Below are positions 16,592 to 24,467 of a DNA stretch of 42,133 nt, piece by piece. The DNA lies in the NCBI GenBank assembly GCA_947570615.1, contig CANOVJ010000031.1:1-42133 (forward strand), written 5' to 3'. The position numbers and the translations under genes were made by a program. How positions within the stretch are numbered: the stretch's first letter is position 1; each line of letters starts with the position of its first letter. The notes below the pieces were generated by a model. It made no database searches, was not told the DNA's origin, and was given only the letters and a program-made list of their open reading frames with translations. The stretch is from an uncultured Lachnospiraceae bacterium. GTDB lineage: Bacteria > Bacillota > Clostridia > Lachnospirales > Lachnospiraceae.

Positions 16592-18455
16592 AGTCATAAA
16601 GGGAGAAAGCCGCCTCCCTCCGATACTGCTGCGCCTGCATCCGGTAGAGGCGCGCGTACTCGCCGTCGGCCGCCGTCAGCTCAGAGTGGGTTCCCTGCTC
16701 CGAGAGCCGCCCGTCCTTAAGGACGAGGATTTTATCCAGATCCTGCACAGAGGAAAGCCGGTGGGAGATGAGCAGGAGGATTTTCCCTCCTCCGCCTTCC
16801 TGCTCCTGCGCACCGCTCCCCGGAGCGTGGCAGCGTTTGATGCTTTCCATCAGAGCGTGCTCCGCGATTGGATCCAGCGCGCTGGAGGGCTCGTCGAAGA
16901 TATGCACCGGACTGTCCTGGGAAAAGGCTCTTGCGGCTGCCAGCTTCTGGTACTGGCCGCCGGATAATACCACGCCCTCCGGGTCGAATTCCCGTGTCAG
17001 AGAAGCCGCTCTGCCGCCAGGCAGACCTTCCACCGTGGAGAGGATTCCGGCCTTTGAAAGGGCGGAGGTAATGACTTCCTCCCCGCATTCACGCCCCATG
17101 GTCAGATTATCCCGGATACTCCGGGCAAAAATCTTTCCGTCCTGAAAGGCGGCGGCGAACAAATGCCGGTAGGCTCTCAGATTATATTCCCTGATGTTGA
17201 TCCCATTCACCAGGATTTCCCCCTCCGTGGGATCGTAAAAGCGCAGCAGGAGCTTGACCAGGGTGGATTTGCCTGCGCCGTTGTAGCCCACCAGGGCGCA
17301 CGTCTCGTTTTCCCTGAGCGTAAAGCTGATGTGGTGCAGGACCTTTCGCTGCCCGGGCTTATAGGAAAAGCTCACGTCCCGAAACTCGATGCTGCGAACC
17401 CTCCCCTGCGGAAGGATCCCGTCGCTGTCCTCCGGGATGGCCGGCTCGCTGGCCAGAAAATCCCGCAGGTTCTGAATGAACAGACTGTTTTTCATACTCT
17501 CCATCAGGGCTCTGGCGTATCCGATCAGAATCCAGGAGACGGAGGACATCAGAGTAGTGAGCACCGCAAAGTCGGAGAGAGACATGGTTTTTGACACCAT
17601 GGTCCGAAAAGCGCCGTAAAAGATCACGCCCTCGAAGATCACCACAAAGGTGAAATAGAGATAGCCCCAGCCCAGCAGCACATTTTTTACCAGATATTTA
17701 TCCATGGTGCCGGTGATGCCTGCCCTGGCATGCGCCTGCTTTTTCTCCATCACATGGAAAATGTCCGTCATGCGCAGCTCCTTTGCGTAATCCGCCAGAT
17801 GGATGACGCGGTTTACATAGTCCGCAATCCGACGGAAAATCACGGATTCCTCGTAGATTTTCCAGGAGAGCTTATTCAGGGCGCCGGCGAACACAAAGTT
17901 GCCGATGATGGGGGCGAGGGCGAACAGGATTACCCGGCGGTCGATGCGCAGCATCATCACCCAGGAGGCGGTCACCGCCCCGGTTCCGATCAGGATCTGC
18001 CACACGTTGTTGATGGTCTGGATCAGCCGTTTATCGCTGTCCGCCATGACCATCATATAGCGGTTATAAAAATCGCTGTCCTCGAAGCAGGCCAGGTCGG
18101 CGTTTGAGGCCTTTTTGTATAAGGTGTGGCACAGCCCCTGATAAATCGTCACATCCGTGACCGGAACCAGAACGTTTTCAAACCAGCCGTTGAACAGAAA
18201 GATAAGACCGCACAACGCCGCCGTGAAGAGTGAAAAGGCTGCGGGCTCCCGAAGGCCGGAGCCTTCCTCGATCAGGGAGAGAACCTTCTTTATAAAATAG
18301 CCGGAAAAATACAGCGACTCAAACTGGGTCAGGGCCTGACTTACCCCGGTAAGAATCACCCTCCGGGGGCAGATACGCAGGGCAAAGCCCATGATATACA
18401 GATTGTTTTTCACCGTCCGTCCGGCGTGTATCGATCGTTTCGTCCGTGTTTTCAT
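16590..18455 (-). CDS. ABC exporter, fused membrane and ATPase domains (half-transporter A) with repeat-derived insertion
   Basis: 621 residues from ATG 18455 (MKTRTKRSIHAG), which has GGAGG 5 bases upstream; an ATG at 18467 would add four residues but overlaps that site. Membrane domain ~1-340 with six helices, ATPase domain after ~355: Walker A GYNGAGKST, signature LSGGQYQKLAAARAF, Walker B VHIFDEPSSALDP, switch His in LLISHRLSSV. Between the D-loop and the H-switch (…ALMESIKRCHAPGSGAQEQEGGGG…) is an extra ~15-residue loop. The DNA for IKRCHAPG at 16821-16841 matches exactly 21 bp of the intergenic repeat at 20198-20234, so the loop seems to come from a family 1 element. All catalytic residues survive. 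First gene of the exporter operon, divergent from the LytTR regulator. Confidence 0.93.
   Translation of the reverse strand: MKTRTKRSIHAGRTVKNNLYIMGFALRICPRRVILTGVSQALTQFESLYFSGYFIKKVLSLIEEGSGLREPAAFSLFTAALCGLIFLFNGWFENVLVPVTDVTIYQGLCHTLYKKASNADLACFEDSDFYNRYMMVMADSDKRLIQTINNVWQILIGTGAVTASWVMMLRIDRRVILFALAPIIGNFVFAGALNKLSWKIYEESVIFRRIADYVNRVIHLADYAKELRMTDIFHVMEKKQAHARAGITGTMDKYLVKNVLLGWGYLYFTFVVIFEGVIFYGAFRTMVSKTMSLSDFAVLTTLMSSVSWILIGYARALMESMKNSLFIQNLRDFLASEPAIPEDSDGILPQGRVRSIEFRDVSFSYKPGQRKVLHHISFTLRENETCALVGYNGAGKSTLVKLLLRFYDPTEGEILVNGINIREYNLRAYRHLFAAAFQDGKIFARSIRDNLTMGRECGEEVITSALSKAGILSTVEGLPGGRAASLTREFDPEGVVLSGGQYQKLAAARAFSQDSPVHIFDEPSSALDPIAEHALMESIKRCHAPGSGAQEQEGGGGKILLLISHRLSSVQDLDKILVLKDGRLSEQGTHSELTAADGEYARLYRMQAQQYRREAAFSLYD
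16821..16841 (+). repeat. Palindromic repeat, family 1, partial copy E inside a coding region
   Basis: This 21-bp stretch (CGGAGCGTGGCAG, then CGTTTGAT) is identical to the reverse complement of bases within 20199-20219 in copy D. Here it lies in frame within the ATPase domain of the ABC exporter gene on the minus strand, encoding part of IKRCHAPG. Confidence 0.75.
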
Positions 18456-18533
18456 GTGAACCTCCATGTCGTGAAGTATGATAGTCAGTATATCTGATTC
18501 GGGAGAGAAAATCCAACCTGTCCCCCAATTCCC

Positions 18534-18584
18534 CCCTTTTGTCCTTAAAAAGGGATTGCCGCATCCGGAGATCCTGCTTATAAT
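18534..18584 (+). promoter_or_regulatory. Promoter of the LytTR regulator with an adjacent dyad
   Basis: TTGCCG (18556-18561), 17-bp spacer, consensus TATAAT (18579-18584). Directly before the -35 is an inverted repeat, CCCTTTT and AAAAAGGG, around 18534-18554, suited to being an operator for autoregulation or for control of the divergent ABC exporter. Confidence 0.6.
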
Positions 18585-18633
18585 GAAAGCCAGAGACCCT
18601 TACCGCAGAAAGAGGAGAGTGTGCAAAAGCGTT

Positions 18634-19455
18634 ATGATCAGAGTAGGCCTGTGCGACGACGAAAAGCCTTTGCTTGAAAAACTGAACAGCTTCGTGACAA
18701 CATACTATGGCGAAAACCGGATTTTTGCCAGAGTGCAGGCCTTTGAGAAGGGACAGAACCTGCTCTGGGAGATCGAGGACGGCGGCCGGTTTGATCTGCT
18801 GCTTCTGGATATCGAGATGCCCGGCATGGGCGGGATGGAGCTTGCACAGCGGGCGAAGAAGCTGTTGCCGGATGTGCTGATCATCTTTATCACCTCCCAC
18901 ATGGAATATGTGCTGGACGCCTATGAGCTGTCGGTATTCCGCTATGTGCCCAGGGCTGACCCGGGAGGGCGGCTTGCCCACGCCCTGCTGGACGCGGCGG
19001 CCATGGTGGAGGTTCAGCTCCGTGACAGCTATGTGATCCAGAACCAGAACCGGCTGGAGAGGATCCCTCTGCAGAACCTGCTCTATATTATCCACGAGGG
19101 CAAAAACGCGGTTCTCGTCACCAATCTTGCAGGGGAAAGGGATGGCGAAGGCGTACCGGGAGGCGGATGGGCCAGGCAGCGGGGCGGAGCCGAAGGCGCG
19201 GGCGTACCGGGGAGCTCCCGGGAAGGTGCGGGGGCACGCTTTAAGGTGCGCAAAACCCTCCAGCAGGTATATGCGGAGCTGGACGAAACGGAATTTTTCT
19301 TTATCGACAGAGGCTGCATCGTGAATCTTTCCAGGATTATGAGCATCCGGGAGGACTGCTGTATCCTGAAGGACGGTACGCGTCTGCCGGTGAGCCAGTC
19401 CAGGCTTCCCGGCCTGAAGGAGCGGCTTTTGCAGTTCTGGAAGCGGCATATCTGA
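18634..19455 (+). CDS. LytTR-family (AgrA/ComE-like) response regulator with a GC-rich insertion
   Basis: 273 residues from ATG 18634 (MIRVGLCDDEK); the frame is open further upstream but those codons cover the promoter. GTG 18619 is an alternative in-frame start but lies almost on top of the AGAGGAG site. Receiver: acidic pair CDDE, phospho-acceptor Asp59 in LLLLDIEMPG, Thr/Ser in FITSHMEY, VFRYVPR in place of the usual K-P region. The LytTR DNA-binding domain follows (RIPLQNLLYIIHEGKNAVLVTN, FKVRKTLQQVYAELDETEFFFIDRGCIVNLSRI, LPVSQSR). Between two of its strands, residues ~166-201 (nt 19129-19236) are an Arg/Gly-rich stretch (GEGVPGGGWARQRGGAEGAG...) absent from typical members, where a short turn is expected. 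Cotranscribed with the GHKL kinase that follows. Confidence 0.88.
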   Translation: MIRVGLCDDEKPLLEKLNSFVTTYYGENRIFARVQAFEKGQNLLWEIEDGGRFDLLLLDIEMPGMGGMELAQRAKKLLPDVLIIFITSHMEYVLDAYELSVFRYVPRADPGGRLAHALLDAAAMVEVQLRDSYVIQNQNRLERIPLQNLLYIIHEGKNAVLVTNLAGERDGEGVPGGGWARQRGGAEGAGVPGSSREGAGARFKVRKTLQQVYAELDETEFFFIDRGCIVNLSRIMSIREDCCILKDGTRLPVSQSRLPGLKERLLQFWKRHI

Positions 19456-19506
19456 GAAGGGATTTTTCCCGGCAGGCATGGAAGGGGCAGAGAAAAGGGG
19501 AAACAT

Positions 19507-20172
19507 ATGCGCAGCGCCATAAAAAGGGAAGCTGAAAAGGTCAGGATGCTCAGCGGGCAGTACGAGCGCCTGCAGCGGGCATGGTCGGAGAATGCCATGC
19601 TTTTTCACGATATGGAGAATCACCTGCAAACCGTCTCTTATCTTGCGGAGCAGGGAAAGAATGAGGAGATCAGAGAGTATATTTCCCGCATCAGCAGACC
19701 CGTGAAGGAGCTTGCGGGCGTGTTCTTTACCGGGGTGGGGATTGTGGACGCGGTGCTTGGCTCCAGACAGGATCTGGCCCGCAGGAAGGGATACGGGATG
19801 GATATCAACGCCCAGCTTCCCGCCAACACCGGGATTGCGGAGAATGATTTCTGTACCATCCTGACCAACCTTCTGGACAACGCCATCGAGTCCATGGACC
19901 GGGAGAGGGCGGACAAAGGGGAGATCTGCGTCTCCATAAGGAGCATCCGCCATTTTCTGGTGATCTGCGTCTCCAACCCCTGCGGGGAGAATCCTTTGCA
20001 GGGGAGGAATTGGTTCTCCACCTCAAAGGCGGACAGGACGCGTCACGGCTGGGGACTGAAAAGTGTGCGCAGAACCGTGCAGAAATATAACGGCTCTCTG
20101 TCCCTGGAGAGGGAGGACGGGCGGTTTGTGGCGGCGGCCATGCTGTTTTTCCCGTCCGCTCCGGGAAAGTAA
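19507..20172 (+). CDS. GHKL-type histidine kinase lacking a membrane sensor domain
   Basis: 221 residues. Contains the AgrC-type phospho-acceptor region (LFHDMENHLQTVSYLAEQG, His34) and a HATPase domain with N-box ILTNLLDNAIES and G-box HGWGLKSVRRTV. AgrC/ComD-like partners of LytTR regulators normally have ~200 residues of membrane sensor before this point; here only a short helix (KREAEKVRMLSGQYERLQRAW) precedes the His, and no hydrophobic segment exists. The 51 bases between regulator and kinase have no room for one. Either a sensor part was lost by deletion or the protein is a soluble kinase working with another sensor. ATG 19507 is preceded by AAAAGGGGAAAC. Confidence 0.85.
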   Translation: MRSAIKREAEKVRMLSGQYERLQRAWSENAMLFHDMENHLQTVSYLAEQGKNEEIREYISRISRPVKELAGVFFTGVGIVDAVLGSRQDLARRKGYGMDINAQLPANTGIAENDFCTILTNLLDNAIESMDRERADKGEICVSIRSIRHFLVICVSNPCGENPLQGRNWFSTSKADRTRHGWGLKSVRRTVQKYNGSLSLEREDGRFVAAAMLFFPSAPGK

Positions 20173-20197
20173 AAGGCAGCAGGGCGCGGAAGTGAAT

Positions 20198-20234
20198 ATC
20201 AAACGCTGCCACGCTCCGCAAGTCAGCTTATTGA
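20198..20234 (-). repeat. Palindromic repeat, family 1, copy D (reverse orientation)
   Basis: Read on the minus strand: ATCAATAAGCTGACTTGCGG, then AGCGTGGCAGCGTTTGATAT. Lies between the GHKL kinase and the isomerase-like gene. Shares 21 identical bases with the intragenic copy at 16821-16841. Confidence 0.8.
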
Positions 20235-20252
20235 TTTAAAAGAAAGGCAGGG

Positions 20253-21146
20253 ATGTTAATGATGAAGCTGGTTACACAGACAGACGTTCTGGCAAAAAAA
20301 TTTGGCGGCGAGGAGTGCGTGCGGATTCTGGCCGGGGCCGGGTTTGACGCGGCGGACTGGTCCTTTTTTGGCATGGAAAGGGGAGAGGGAATCTGGTGCG
20401 AAGCGGGATGGAGGGAATATGCCCTGTGTCTTAAAAGGGCGGGGCAGGAATGCGGTCTTGGCTTTGCCCAGGCGCACGCGCCGTTTCCCTCCTCCCGGGG
20501 AGAGGAGCCTTATGATACGGACATCAGAAAGTGGATTATCCGGGCTATGGAGGCCGCTTCCCTGATGGGGGTCCGGGATATCGTGGTTCACCCGCCCCAG
20601 CACCTGGAATATGCAAAATACGCGGAGCGGCTTTTCCGGGAAAGTCTGGCCTTTTACCGCAGTCTGATCCCTTACTGTGAGGAATTTCATATCCGTGTCT
20701 GCGCGGAGAATATGTGGCAGCGTGACAGCAGGCGGGGATACATAGTGGACAGTGTCTGCTCCAGTCCGGAGGAATTCAACCGTCTTCTGGACAAACTGGA
20801 CAGTCCCTGGATCGTGGGGTGCCTTGATCTGGGACACTGCGCCCTGGTGGGCAGGGAGCCGGAGGATTTTATCCGGGCGATGGGGAAGGACAGACTGCAG
20901 GCGCTGCATGTGCATGATGTGGATTATCTCAGCGACTGTCATACCATGCCGTTTCTGGAGAGCCTGAACTGGGAGGGGATCGCCTGTGCCCTGGGGCAGA
21001 TCGGCTATGAGGGGAACCTGACCCTGGAGGCGGACAATTTTCTCACTAAAATGCCCGGGGAGCTGATGCCCGGGGCGAGCCGTCTGATGGCGGAGACGGG
21101 AAGGTATCTGATCGGACGGATCGAGGCCGCTCAGCCCCGGAAATAA
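20253..21146 (+). CDS. Sugar phosphate isomerase/epimerase-like TIM-barrel protein
   Basis: 297 residues, AP-endonuclease-2/xylose-isomerase-like TIM barrel. Metal-binding pattern seen across the chain: His in IVVHPPQHLEY, Glu in RVCAENMW, Asp-x-x-His in GCLDLGHCALVG, His in LQALHVHDVD, and the C-terminal Glu in LTLEADNF. Members isomerise or epimerise sugars or inositol derivatives; the exact substrate cannot be read here. Start ATG 20253; ATGs at 20259 and 20262 (MKLVTQTDVL) are possible alternatives because AAAGG lies at 20243-20247. It precedes, on the same strand, a sensor kinase and a LacI/esterase/GH43 set, consistent with a role in carbohydrate use. Confidence 0.85.
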   Translation: MLMMKLVTQTDVLAKKFGGEECVRILAGAGFDAADWSFFGMERGEGIWCEAGWREYALCLKRAGQECGLGFAQAHAPFPSSRGEEPYDTDIRKWIIRAMEAASLMGVRDIVVHPPQHLEYAKYAERLFRESLAFYRSLIPYCEEFHIRVCAENMWQRDSRRGYIVDSVCSSPEEFNRLLDKLDSPWIVGCLDLGHCALVGREPEDFIRAMGKDRLQALHVHDVDYLSDCHTMPFLESLNWEGIACALGQIGYEGNLTLEADNFLTKMPGELMPGASRLMAETGRYLIGRIEAAQPRK

Positions 21147-21170
21147 GCCGATTTGCGCGCGCGGCCAATA

Positions 21171-21199
21171 TTGACATCGCATCCGGCGCTTGTTAGAAT
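21171..21199 (+). promoter_or_regulatory. Sigma-70-type promoter of the hybrid kinase gene
   Basis: TTGACA (21171-21176), 17-bp spacer, TAGAAT (21194-21199); 50 bases before the start codon. Confidence 0.75.
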
Positions 21200-21249
21200 A
21201 GGATCATGGACAGGTATGAATATTTCTGAGACAGAAGGAGAAAACAGAC

Positions 21250-24200
21250 ATGTATCATTGTCATATCCATTTCTATCTGGCGGGGCGCCAGGACAGGGCG
21301 TATGAGCTGATCAGGGAAATGCCGCCCCTTGAGAATTTCACTCATACGTTTTCAGAAAGCCAGGAGATCGACCGGCATCTGGCGGCCGGGGCGGATGTGA
21401 TTTTTGTAAGTCTTTCGGAGGCGGATGGAGCAGGGGCGCTGGAGACGCTTCTTACAGCCGGAAAGAAAGAGGCGGAGCTGATCGTGCTTGCGTCCGGGGA
21501 GCAGATCCCCGGGCTTTGCGGATATCTGCGGGAGATTAAGGATATATGGACGCAGCCCATGTCGGATGAGGAGATCCGCTTCCGGTTTCTGCGCTGGCAG
21601 CAGGCCGCTAAGATGAGCAGGGACTTCTGGCAGACCAGTCACTTTTTTGACGCGACCATCAACAACGTTCCCAATCTGGTCTGGTATAAGGATAAAAACG
21701 GAGTACACGAAAAGGTGAACGAGAGCTTCTGCCGGACCGTGGGCAAGACCAGAGCCCAGGTGGAGGGGCAGAGGCACGCCTATATCTGGGACGTGGAGGA
21801 GGATGATCCCGCCTGCATCGAATCGGAAAACGAGGTGATGCGCAGAAGGCAGACGGTGGTGTCCGAGGAAAAGGTCAAAACCGGGGAGGGGATGAGGCTT
21901 CTTACCACCTACAAATCTCCGCTCTATGACCTGGACGGGAGCGTCATGGGCACGGTGGGGGTGGCCATCGACGTGACCAGGGAGCGGGCCTACGAGCAGG
22001 AGATCGTGGAGAAAAACCAGACGCTTGAGACCATCTTCACCAATCTGGACTGCGGCGTCATGCATCATACCATGGACGGGAAGCGGATCATCAGCGTCAA
22101 CCAGGCAGCCCTGCGGATCCTGGGCTACGACACGAAGGAGGAGCTGCTTGCGGAGGGCTTTTTCATGGTGGCCTCCTCTGTCCTGGAGGAGGATCGGGAA
22201 AAGCTGGAAAAAAGTATCCGGCAGCTTCGCACGGTGGGAGAGAGCGTGGGCGTGGAATACCGGGTCCGCCACAGGGACGGAGAGATTGTACATGTGCTGG
22301 GCAATGTGAAGCTCCTTGAGGAGAACGGGGAGCTGGTTTACCAGCGCTTTCTTCTGGACTGGACTGCCCAGAAGCAGCAGGAGACCCGGAAGGATAAAAG
22401 ACAGAAGGAGCTGATCCAGGCCCTGAGCATCGACTATGAGTTTGTCTGCGTCTTTGATCTGGAAACCCGGGCGGGCACGCCCCTGCAGAGTAACGGAGCG
22501 GGAGGACGCCTGTTTGAAAGCTTCTTCCGGGAGGGGATTTCCTTCCGGGAGAGCATGGGGCAGTACATAGAGGCGGCGGTTTACGAGGAGGACCGGGAAA
22601 TGCTCCGCCAGCTCTCCTCCCTGGAGAAGCTTGAGGAGGAATTATCGTCCAGGGGAATCTATTTTGTGAACTATCGTATCGTTGACCGGGAGGAGATCAG
22701 ATATTATCAGATGAAGGCCGTGCGGGCCGGTGCCTGGGACAGGGAGAGAGGCATTGTGGTGGGCTTTCGCAGTGTGGACGCGGAGATCCGCAGCGAGATG
22801 GAGAAGAAGAGCCTGCTGGAGGACGCCCTCATGCAGGCGAACCGTGCCAGCAGGGCGAAGAGCGTTTTCCTCTCCAATATGTCCCACGATATCCGTACGC
22901 CCATGAACGCCATCGTGGGATTTACCTCCCTGGCAATCAGTCATATTGACCGCAGGGAGCAGGTGGAGGAGTATCTTAAGAAGATCATGACCTCCGGGAA
23001 TCATCTGCTGAGCCTGATCAACGACGTTCTGGACATGAGCCGGATCGAGAGCGGTAAGATCCATCTGGAGGAGAAGGCCTGTTCTCTGCCGGATATTCTG
23101 CATGGGCTGCGCAATATTTTACAGGCGGACGTCCATGCCAAGCAGCTTGAGCTGTATATCGACGCGGTGGATGTGCTGGATGAGGAGATCTACTGTGACA
23201 AGCTGCGGCTGAACCAGGTGCTGCTCAACCTGCTGAGCAATTCCGTAAAATATACGCCGGCGGGCGGCTCGGTGAGCATGGTGATCACCGAAAAGGCCGG
23301 AGCGCCCCAGGGCTTTGCCAACTATGAATTCTGTATTAAGGATACGGGCATCGGCATGAGCGAGGAGTTTGTGGCTCATATCTTCGAGCCCTTTGAGAGG
23401 GAGAAGAGCACGACCTTAAGCGGGATCCCGGGAACCGGCCTGGGGATGGCCATCACCAGAAATATCGTGGACATGATGCACGGCTCCATCAGTGTAAAGA
23501 GTGAAAAGGGAGTGGGGACACAGTTCACGGTCTGCTTTACCTTCCGTCTGAGCGAGGGACCGAAGGAGCCCATGGATATACCGGAGCTGCTCAACTGCCG
23601 GGCGCTGGTGGTGGACGATGATTTCAACTCCTGCGACGGCGTTACCAGTATGCTGGATCAGCTCGGCATGCGGGCCGAGTGGACTCTCTCCGGCAAGGAG
23701 GCGGTTCTTCGGACCCGTCAGGCGGCCATGCGGGGAGACGACTTTACGGTGTATATTGTAGACTGGCTTCTGCCGGATATGAACGGGATCGAGGTCACCC
23801 GCAGAATCCGCAGGGAGATGGGCGAAAATGTCCCGGTGATCGTGCTCACGGCCTATGACTGGTCGGATATCGAGGAGGAGGCCAGGGAGGCCGGCGTTTC
23901 CGCCTTCTGCAGCAAGCCTCTCTTTCTCTCGGAGCTGCGCAGCTGTCTGCGCACGGTGGTCGACGCGGCGGACGAGGCGCAGGAAAGCCACACAGAGCCC
24001 GTAAAGCTGCGTTCGGGCAGGATACTGCTGGCGGAGGACAACGAGCTCAATCAGGAGATCGCGGTGGCGCTTCTGGAGGAGGCGGGCTTTCAGGTGGACG
24101 TGGCTGGAGACGGGGATGTGGCGGTGGATATGCTTAAGAATTCCAGGCCCGGTTACTACCAGCTTGTTCTGATGGATGTGCAGATGCCTGTGATGAACGG

Positions 24201-24390
24201 CTACGAGGCCACAAAGATCATACGCAGGCTGGAAGACAGAGAACTCTCCTCGATCCCCATTATGGCCATGACGGCCAATGCCTTTGAGGAGGATAAGCAG
24301 GAAGCGCTGGTGTGCGGGATGAACGGACATATCGCCAAGCCCATCGATGTGGAGAAGCTCTTCGAGACGCTGGATCAGGTGCTTTCGTAA
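21250..24390 (+). CDS. Multi-PAS hybrid histidine kinase with two receiver domains
   Basis: 1046 residues, no transmembrane segment, so a cytosolic sensor. Order: residues 1-115 resemble a receiver fold without the phosphorylation site; PAS-type domains at about 125-245 (FFDATINNVPNLVWYKDKNG) and 255-375 (LETIFTNLDCGVMHHTMDGKRI), and a third PAS-like region ~395-520; HisKA with His546 in SNMSHDIRTPMNAI; HATPase with NLLSNSVKYTP, DTGIGM and GTGLGMAI; receiver 1 with Asp838 (VDWLLPDMNG); receiver 2 with Asp976 (LMDVQMPVMNG). Both receivers keep the acidic pair, Thr and Lys. No Hpt or output domain is present, so phosphate must leave to a separate partner, not encoded nearby. Signal unknown. Ribosome binding site AGAAGGAG. 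Confidence 0.95.
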   Translation: MYHCHIHFYLAGRQDRAYELIREMPPLENFTHTFSESQEIDRHLAAGADVIFVSLSEADGAGALETLLTAGKKEAELIVLASGEQIPGLCGYLREIKDIWTQPMSDEEIRFRFLRWQQAAKMSRDFWQTSHFFDATINNVPNLVWYKDKNGVHEKVNESFCRTVGKTRAQVEGQRHAYIWDVEEDDPACIESENEVMRRRQTVVSEEKVKTGEGMRLLTTYKSPLYDLDGSVMGTVGVAIDVTRERAYEQEIVEKNQTLETIFTNLDCGVMHHTMDGKRIISVNQAALRILGYDTKEELLAEGFFMVASSVLEEDREKLEKSIRQLRTVGESVGVEYRVRHRDGEIVHVLGNVKLLEENGELVYQRFLLDWTAQKQQETRKDKRQKELIQALSIDYEFVCVFDLETRAGTPLQSNGAGGRLFESFFREGISFRESMGQYIEAAVYEEDREMLRQLSSLEKLEEELSSRGIYFVNYRIVDREEIRYYQMKAVRAGAWDRERGIVVGFRSVDAEIRSEMEKKSLLEDALMQANRASRAKSVFLSNMSHDIRTPMNAIVGFTSLAISHIDRREQVEEYLKKIMTSGNHLLSLINDVLDMSRIESGKIHLEEKACSLPDILHGLRNILQADVHAKQLELYIDAVDVLDEEIYCDKLRLNQVLLNLLSNSVKYTPAGGSVSMVITEKAGAPQGFANYEFCIKDTGIGMSEEFVAHIFEPFEREKSTTLSGIPGTGLGMAITRNIVDMMHGSISVKSEKGVGTQFTVCFTFRLSEGPKEPMDIPELLNCRALVVDDDFNSCDGVTSMLDQLGMRAEWTLSGKEAVLRTRQAAMRGDDFTVYIVDWLLPDMNGIEVTRRIRREMGENVPVIVLTAYDWSDIEEEAREAGVSAFCSKPLFLSELRSCLRTVVDAADEAQESHTEPVKLRSGRILLAEDNELNQEIAVALLEEAGFQVDVAGDGDVAVDMLKNSRPGYYQLVLMDVQMPVMNGYEATKIIRRLEDRELSSIPIMAMTANAFEEDKQEALVCGMNGHIAKPIDVEKLFETLDQVLS

Positions 24391-24467
24391 GAGAAGGCCC
24401 CTGCCGGCCGGTGGGAATGGATCTTTGCGGGCAGTGAAAGGGAATACATAAAAAGGGACGACGAAAA

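Noticed and set aside
18319-19953. 544-codon open frame on the minus strand
   Set aside because: It covers the ABC exporter start, the divergent promoter and the LytTR and kinase genes in antisense; no motif.
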